Shown here piece by piece: positions 60,306-64,000 of a stretch of DNA of 64,000 bases (position 1 is its first letter; each line of letters opens with the position of its first letter). The notes below the pieces were generated by a model. The model searched no databases and was not told where the DNA came from. It was given only the letters and a program-made list of their open reading frames with translations. Source of the stretch: Xanthobacteraceae bacterium (GTDB taxonomy: Bacteria; Pseudomonadota; Alphaproteobacteria; Rhizobiales; Xanthobacteraceae); the NCBI GenBank assembly GCA_019454205.1, contig CP075369.1:2930001-2994000 (forward strand), written 5' to 3'. The position numbers and the translations under genes are program-made.

Positions 60306-61265
60306 ATGCACGCGGACCAAATGCGGGTCGTTTCCGCCCGCGAGATCGACGCCGTTCTCGACTTCCCTGCGCTGATCGATGCGCTCCACTCGGCGTTCCG
60401 TGCCGACATCGAAACGCCGCTCCGGCATCACCATGCCATCGCCCGCGATGACGGCGAGGCCGCGCTGCTGCTGATGCCCGCGTGGACGAAAGAAAAGGAC
60501 GGCGCGTTCCTCGGCACCAAGACCGTGACCGTCTTCCCCGGCAACCTCGCGAAGAATATCGGCTCGGTCGCGGGCACCTATCTCCTGATGTCCGGCGACA
60601 CCGGCGAGCCGCTCGTCACCATCGACGGCCACCGCTTGACCTTGTGGCGTACGGCTGCGGCTTCCGCGCTTGCTGCGAAGTATCTCGCGCGCGAGGATGC
60701 CTCGCATTTGCTGCTCATCGGCGCAGGTGCGCTCGCACCGTATCTTGCGCGCGCCCATGCCGCCGTGCGTCCCATAAAAAAAGTCTCGATCTGGAATCGC
60801 ACGCCGGAGCGCGCGGAAGTACTCGCCAAAGAACTTGCGAACGAGACGTTCGCGGTGGAAGTTGTCGGCGACCGCGAACGTGCAGCGCGCCACGCCGACA
60901 TCGTGACCTGCATCACGCTCTCGCAAACTCCCGTCGTCTCCGGCGACTGGCTGAAGGAAGGCGCTCACCTCGATCTGGTCGGCGCGTTCCGGCCGAACGC
61001 GCGCGAGGCGGACGATGCCGCCATCCGCCGCGCCAGCATCTATGTCGATACCCGCCGCGGCGCGCTCAAGGAAGCGGGCGATCTCGTGATGCCGATGGCC
61101 GCCGGGATTTTGAAGGAAGATGCCGTAAAGGCCGACCTGTTCGAACTCTGCCGCGGGCAGGCGAAAGGCCGCGCGCGGGCGGACGAAATCACCCTCTTCA
61201 AGTCGGTCGGCACCGCGATCGAGGACCTTGCCGCCGCCATGCTGGTCTGGCGTAAGCTCTCCTGA
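60306..61265 (+). CDS. Ornithine cyclodeaminase/mu-crystallin family reductase
   Basis: 319 residues of the OCD/mu-crystallin family, which includes ornithine cyclodeaminase and delta-1-pyrroline-2-carboxylate reductase. MRVVSAREIDAVLDFPALIDAL, GTYLLMSGDTGEPLVTIDG, NAD-binding LLIGAGALAPYLARAH and HLDLVGAFRPNAREAD. Starts two bases after lapA; ends 59 bases before trpF. The exact reaction cannot be decided from sequence alone. Confidence 0.88.
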   Translation: MHADQMRVVSAREIDAVLDFPALIDALHSAFRADIETPLRHHHAIARDDGEAALLLMPAWTKEKDGAFLGTKTVTVFPGNLAKNIGSVAGTYLLMSGDTGEPLVTIDGHRLTLWRTAAASALAAKYLAREDASHLLLIGAGALAPYLARAHAAVRPIKKVSIWNRTPERAEVLAKELANETFAVEVVGDRERAARHADIVTCITLSQTPVVSGDWLKEGAHLDLVGAFRPNAREADDAAIRRASIYVDTRRGALKEAGDLVMPMAAGILKEDAVKADLFELCRGQAKGRARADEITLFKSVGTAIEDLAAAMLVWRKLS

Positions 61266-61324
61266 ATCCTAGGCTTTTTGCCGATCCGTAGACAGGACTG
61301 GCGGGCCGTGGCATCGGAACGGGC

Positions 61325-61972
61325 ATGATCGTCAAAATCTGCGGGATCAAGGACTTGGCCGCGATGGAAGCCGCGCTCGAAGCGGGCGCGGACATGACCG
61401 GCCTCGTCTTCTTCGGTCCCAGTCCGCGCAATGTCGCGCCGCTCGAAGCGGCGTCGCTGGCTTCGCGCGCGCGTGGCAAGGCGAAAGTGGTGGCGCTGAC
61501 CGTGGATGCCGACGACGCCGCGCTCGACCTCATCATGAAACACGCCGCGCCCGATCTCTTGCAACTGCACGGCAAGGAGACCCCGGCTCGCGTGCGCGAA
61601 CTGCGCGCCCGCTACGGCGTGCCGGTGATGAAGGCGCTCGGCGTTTCGAACGCGCGCGATCTCGACCTCGCCGCGAAGTACGAAGCCGACTGGATGCTCT
61701 ACGACGCGAAGCCGCCGAAGGATGCGACCCGCCCCGGCGGCCACGGCGTCGCTTTCGACTGGTCGCTCCTGAAGAATGCGCCGCGGAAAACGCCGATGAT
61801 GCTTTCCGGCGGCCTCGATCCGGAGAACGTCGCGGAGGCGATCCGCATCGCGCGGCCCGACGGCGTCGATGTTTCGTCCGGCGTCGAAAGCGCGCCCGGC
61901 GTGAAGGACCGCAACAAGATCATCTCGTTCGTGCGCGCGGCCCGCGCATCTGTCATGGAGCGCGCCTCGTGA
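61325..61972 (+). CDS. trpF: Phosphoribosylanthranilate isomerase
   Basis: Third enzyme of tryptophan synthesis. 215-residue TIM barrel: MIVKICGIKDLAAMEAAL with catalytic Cys7, VVALTVDADD, QLHGKETPARV and a SGGLDPENVAEAI phosphate-binding end with catalytic-region DVSSGVESAPG. Followed by trpB with a GTGA overlap. Confidence 0.96.
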   Translation: MIVKICGIKDLAAMEAALEAGADMTGLVFFGPSPRNVAPLEAASLASRARGKAKVVALTVDADDAALDLIMKHAAPDLLQLHGKETPARVRELRARYGVPVMKALGVSNARDLDLAAKYEADWMLYDAKPPKDATRPGGHGVAFDWSLLKNAPRKTPMMLSGGLDPENVAEAIRIARPDGVDVSSGVESAPGVKDRNKIISFVRAARASVMERAS

Positions 61973-63180
61973 ACGTTCGTCCCAATTCCCTGCGTAGCGG
62001 TCCCGACGCGGGCGGCCACTTCGGCATTTTCGGCGGCCGCTTCGTCGCGGAAACGCTGATGCCGCTCGTGCTCGATCTGGAGAAGGCTTACGAGGAAGCG
62101 AAGCGGGACCCGGCGTTCAAGAAGGAGATGGATTACCATCTCAAGCATTTCGTCGGCCGCCCCAGCCCGCTCTATTTCGCCGAGCGCATGACCGCGCATT
62201 ACGGCGGCGCGAAAATCTTTTTCAAGCGCGAAGACCTGAACCACACCGGCGCGCACAAGGTGAACAACGTGCTCGGCCAGATCATGCTGGCGAAGCGCAT
62301 GCAGAAGCCGCGCGTCATCGCGGAGACCGGCGCGGGCATGCATGGTGTCGCCACCGCGACGCTGTGCGCGAAGTTCGGCCTGCAATGCGTGGTGTTCATG
62401 GGCGAGGTAGACGTCGCGCGGCAGGAGCCGAACGTGCTGCGCATGCGCGCGCTGGGCGCGGAAGTGCGCCCCGTCACCAGCGGTTCCAAGACGCTCAAAG
62501 ACGCGATGAACGAGGCGCTCCGCGACTGGGTCACGAACGTGCACGATACCTTCTATTGCATCGGCACGGTCGCTGGTCCGCATCCCTATCCCGCGATGGT
62601 GCGCGACTTCCAGTGCGTGATCGGCGACGAGACGCGCACGCAGATGATGGAGATGGAAGGCCGTCTCCCCAATTCGCTGCTCGCCTGCATCGGCGGCGGC
62701 TCCAACGCGATGGGCCTGTTTCATCCGTTCCTCGATGATACCGATGTCGCGATCTACGGCGTCGAAGCCGCGGGCCATGGCCTCGACAAGCAGCACGCGG
62801 CGTCGCTCGCGGGCGGCCGCCCCGGCGTGCTGCACGGCAACCGCACTTATCTGCTCATGAATGAAGACGGGCAGATCGAGGAAGCGCATTCCATCTCGGC
62901 GGGCCTCGATTATCCCGGCATCGGCCCCGAACATTCCTGGCTGCACGAAATCGGCCGCGTGAAATATCTTTCCGCGACCGACGACGAGGCGCTCAAGGCC
63001 TTCCAGCTTTGCTCGCGGCTCGAAGGCATCATTCCCGCGCTGGAGCCGTCGCACGCGCTTGCGAAGCTCGAAGAACTCGCGCAGAACAAGCCGAAGGACC
63101 ACCTGATCGTCGTGAACATGTCAGGCCGCGGCGACAAGGACCTCGCCTCCGTCGCGTCGTACCTGAAGAACAACGCATGA
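61969..63180 (+). CDS. trpB: Tryptophan synthase beta chain
   Basis: PLP enzyme condensing indole with serine. 403 residues; PLP lysine Lys97 in NHTGAHKVNN, AETGAGMHG, the phosphate loop CIGGGSNAMG and a glycine/His-rich core. GTG start 61969 overlaps the trpF stop. A secreted ORF, not trpA, follows with an ATGA overlap. Confidence 0.98.
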   Translation: MNVRPNSLRSGPDAGGHFGIFGGRFVAETLMPLVLDLEKAYEEAKRDPAFKKEMDYHLKHFVGRPSPLYFAERMTAHYGGAKIFFKREDLNHTGAHKVNNVLGQIMLAKRMQKPRVIAETGAGMHGVATATLCAKFGLQCVVFMGEVDVARQEPNVLRMRALGAEVRPVTSGSKTLKDAMNEALRDWVTNVHDTFYCIGTVAGPHPYPAMVRDFQCVIGDETRTQMMEMEGRLPNSLLACIGGGSNAMGLFHPFLDDTDVAIYGVEAAGHGLDKQHAASLAGGRPGVLHGNRTYLLMNEDGQIEEAHSISAGLDYPGIGPEHSWLHEIGRVKYLSATDDEALKAFQLCSRLEGIIPALEPSHALAKLEELAQNKPKDHLIVVNMSGRGDKDLASVASYLKNNA

Positions 63181-63680
63181 AACGCGCGCTGCCGAAGATA
63201 GCACTCTCGCTTGCGATGACGGCTGCGGCCGCCGCGCTTGGCCACGCGCAGGAACCGTTCAAGGATAATCCCATCAAGGAAGGCGCGTGGGTCTACCCAA
63301 GCGAGAAGATCGCGCCCGCGACGGTGGAAGCCTTCTGCTGGTCCGGTTTCGCGATGCATTTCGCGGATGGCGGTTTCTTCACGCTGCTGAACCAGCCCGC
63401 CGGGCGCATGAAGAAAAAACTTTCGGTCGATACCAACGGCACCTGTGCGTTCGACGTGCAGAAGCAGACCGCGCTCTGCACCGGCGAGGAAACCGACAAC
63501 CGGCGCCGCTTTCCGTTGCGCGAGGAAAGCAAGTTCGAGCGCGACGGCGACTATATAAAAGTCACTACCAGCTTCATCGACCGCGAAACCAAGCAGCCGG
63601 TGTCGTTCGTGACCTATCCGGTGCGCTGCCCCGACAAGGTGGTGCGCGAAATTCTATCGAAAGCGATTCCGCCGAAATGA
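63177..63680 (+). CDS. Hypothetical secreted protein encoded inside the trp operon
   Basis: 167 residues, no family recognised. Signal peptide MKRALPKIALSLAMTAAAAA cleaved near GHAQ (about 25). The mature part has four cysteines that may form two disulphides (FCWSGF, TCAFD, ALCTGE, VRCPD), and a beta-rich character. ATG overlaps the trpB stop and its own stop overlaps the trpA ATG, so it is translationally coupled on both sides. trpB and trpA are normally adjacent, so this is an insertion. Base and codon use look like the neighbours. Confidence 0.75.
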   Translation: MKRALPKIALSLAMTAAAAALGHAQEPFKDNPIKEGAWVYPSEKIAPATVEAFCWSGFAMHFADGGFFTLLNQPAGRMKKKLSVDTNGTCAFDVQKQTALCTGEETDNRRRFPLREESKFERDGDYIKVTTSFIDRETKQPVSFVTYPVRCPDKVVREILSKAIPPK

Positions 63681-64000
63681 CCGCGACCCGTATCGATGCG
63701 CGCTTCAAGGCGCTTTCCGCCGAAGGCCGCGCCGGCCTCGTCACCTTCGTGACCGCGGGCGATCCCGATTACGAAACTTCGCTCGCCATCGTGAAGGCGC
63801 TTCCGAAGGCGGGCGCGGACGTGATCGAACTCGGCGTTCCCTTCACCGACGCGATGGCAGACGGTCCGCCGATTCAGGCTTCGTCCTTGCGCGCGCTTGC
63901 GGCGGGACAATCGCTGAAGAAGACGATCCAGATGGTCCGCGCGTTCCGCGAACAGGATAACGAGACGCCGATCGTGCTGATGGGCTACTACAATCCCATC
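63677..64000 (+). CDS. trpA: Tryptophan synthase alpha chain, partial (cut at window end)
   Basis: First 108 residues only; the gene runs off the window. Cleaves indole-3-glycerol phosphate to indole, which channels to TrpB. Catalytic Glu51 in VIELGVPFTDA and Asp62 in MADGPPIQ are both present, with FVTAGDPD near the start and VLMGYYNP at the cut. ATG 63677 overlaps the stop of the secreted ORF. The family length of about 270 residues implies about 160 are missing. Confidence 0.97.
   Translation, partial: MTATRIDARFKALSAEGRAGLVTFVTAGDPDYETSLAIVKALPKAGADVIELGVPFTDAMADGPPIQASSLRALAAGQSLKKTIQMVRAFREQDNETPIVLMGYYNPI

Overview
The window is an ordinary, densely packed stretch of a GC-rich alphaproteobacterial chromosome. 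Gene content and order (infC-rpmI-rplT-pheS-pheT, lptC-lptA-lptB-rpoN-hpf-ptsN, aroA-cmk-rpsA-sppA-ihfB-lapA, trpF-trpB-trpA, hrcA-grpE, dnaK-dnaJ-pmtA, TIGR02300/FYDLN protein, DUF1150, an NDUFA9-like protein) point to the order Hyphomicrobiales. A phospholipid N-methyltransferase, an OlsB-type acyltransferase, an N-terminally extended LptB and one rhizobial-style palindromic repeat suggest a Bradyrhizobiaceae/Xanthobacteraceae-like lineage. That placement is inferred from remembered family features, not from a search.

Layout. 0-9.7 kb: pantothenate kinase, OlsB-like acyltransferase, hybrid histidine kinase, ComM, a DUF5996 protein, a hotdog thioesterase, gshB, yraN and rsmI. 9.8-15.6 kb: LpoA-like lipoprotein, hemW, rdgB, rph, then the heat-shock genes hrcA and grpE ending in a clear terminator. 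15.7-21 kb: a three-gene envelope glycosylation operon (GT2, methyltransferase, polytopic membrane protein), an AzgA-like purine permease and a TRIC-type channel. 21-28.6 kb: dnaK behind a sigma-32-type promoter, dnaJ, then pmtA, a flavin reductase, pyrF, dapB, two small membrane proteins and gpmA. 28.5-34.7 kb: an Ada-like alkylation-repair protein, DUF2244, nth, a CysZ/EI24 protein, a YiiX-like hydrolase, a Tat-exported amine oxidase and a frameshifted Dph6-like ATPase. 34.7-41 kb: the translation operon infC-rpmI-rplT-pheST, with infC starting at AUU, and a glycosyltransferase. 41-46.3 kb: hydrolase, cupin, queG, GST, uppP, NDUFA9-like protein and tRNA-Leu(CAG). 46.4-53 kb: short RNase D, the Lpt export genes, rpoN, hpf and ptsN. 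53-56.5 kb: DUF1150, a small heat-shock protein behind a sigma-32-like promoter and a ROSE-like leader, tRNA-Ala(GGC), the FYDLN protein, aroA and cmk. 56.7-64 kb: rpsA with a textbook terminator, sppA, ihfB, lapA, an ornithine-cyclodeaminase-like reductase, and trpF-trpB-(secreted ORF)-trpA, with trpA cut by the window end.

Many genes are coupled by 4-bp ATGA or GTGA overlaps, which fix their starts. I see no CRISPR array, insertion sequence, prophage, toxin-antitoxin locus or biosynthetic island. The points worth a second look are mostly regulatory or structural: the ROSE-like thermometer, the AUU start of infC, a structured dnaK leader, the broken Dph6-like gene, the long Pro/Arg-rich LptB extension, the secreted ORF between trpB and trpA, and queG lacking any ordinary start codon near its homologous N-terminus. 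No intergenic gap exceeds about 215 bases.
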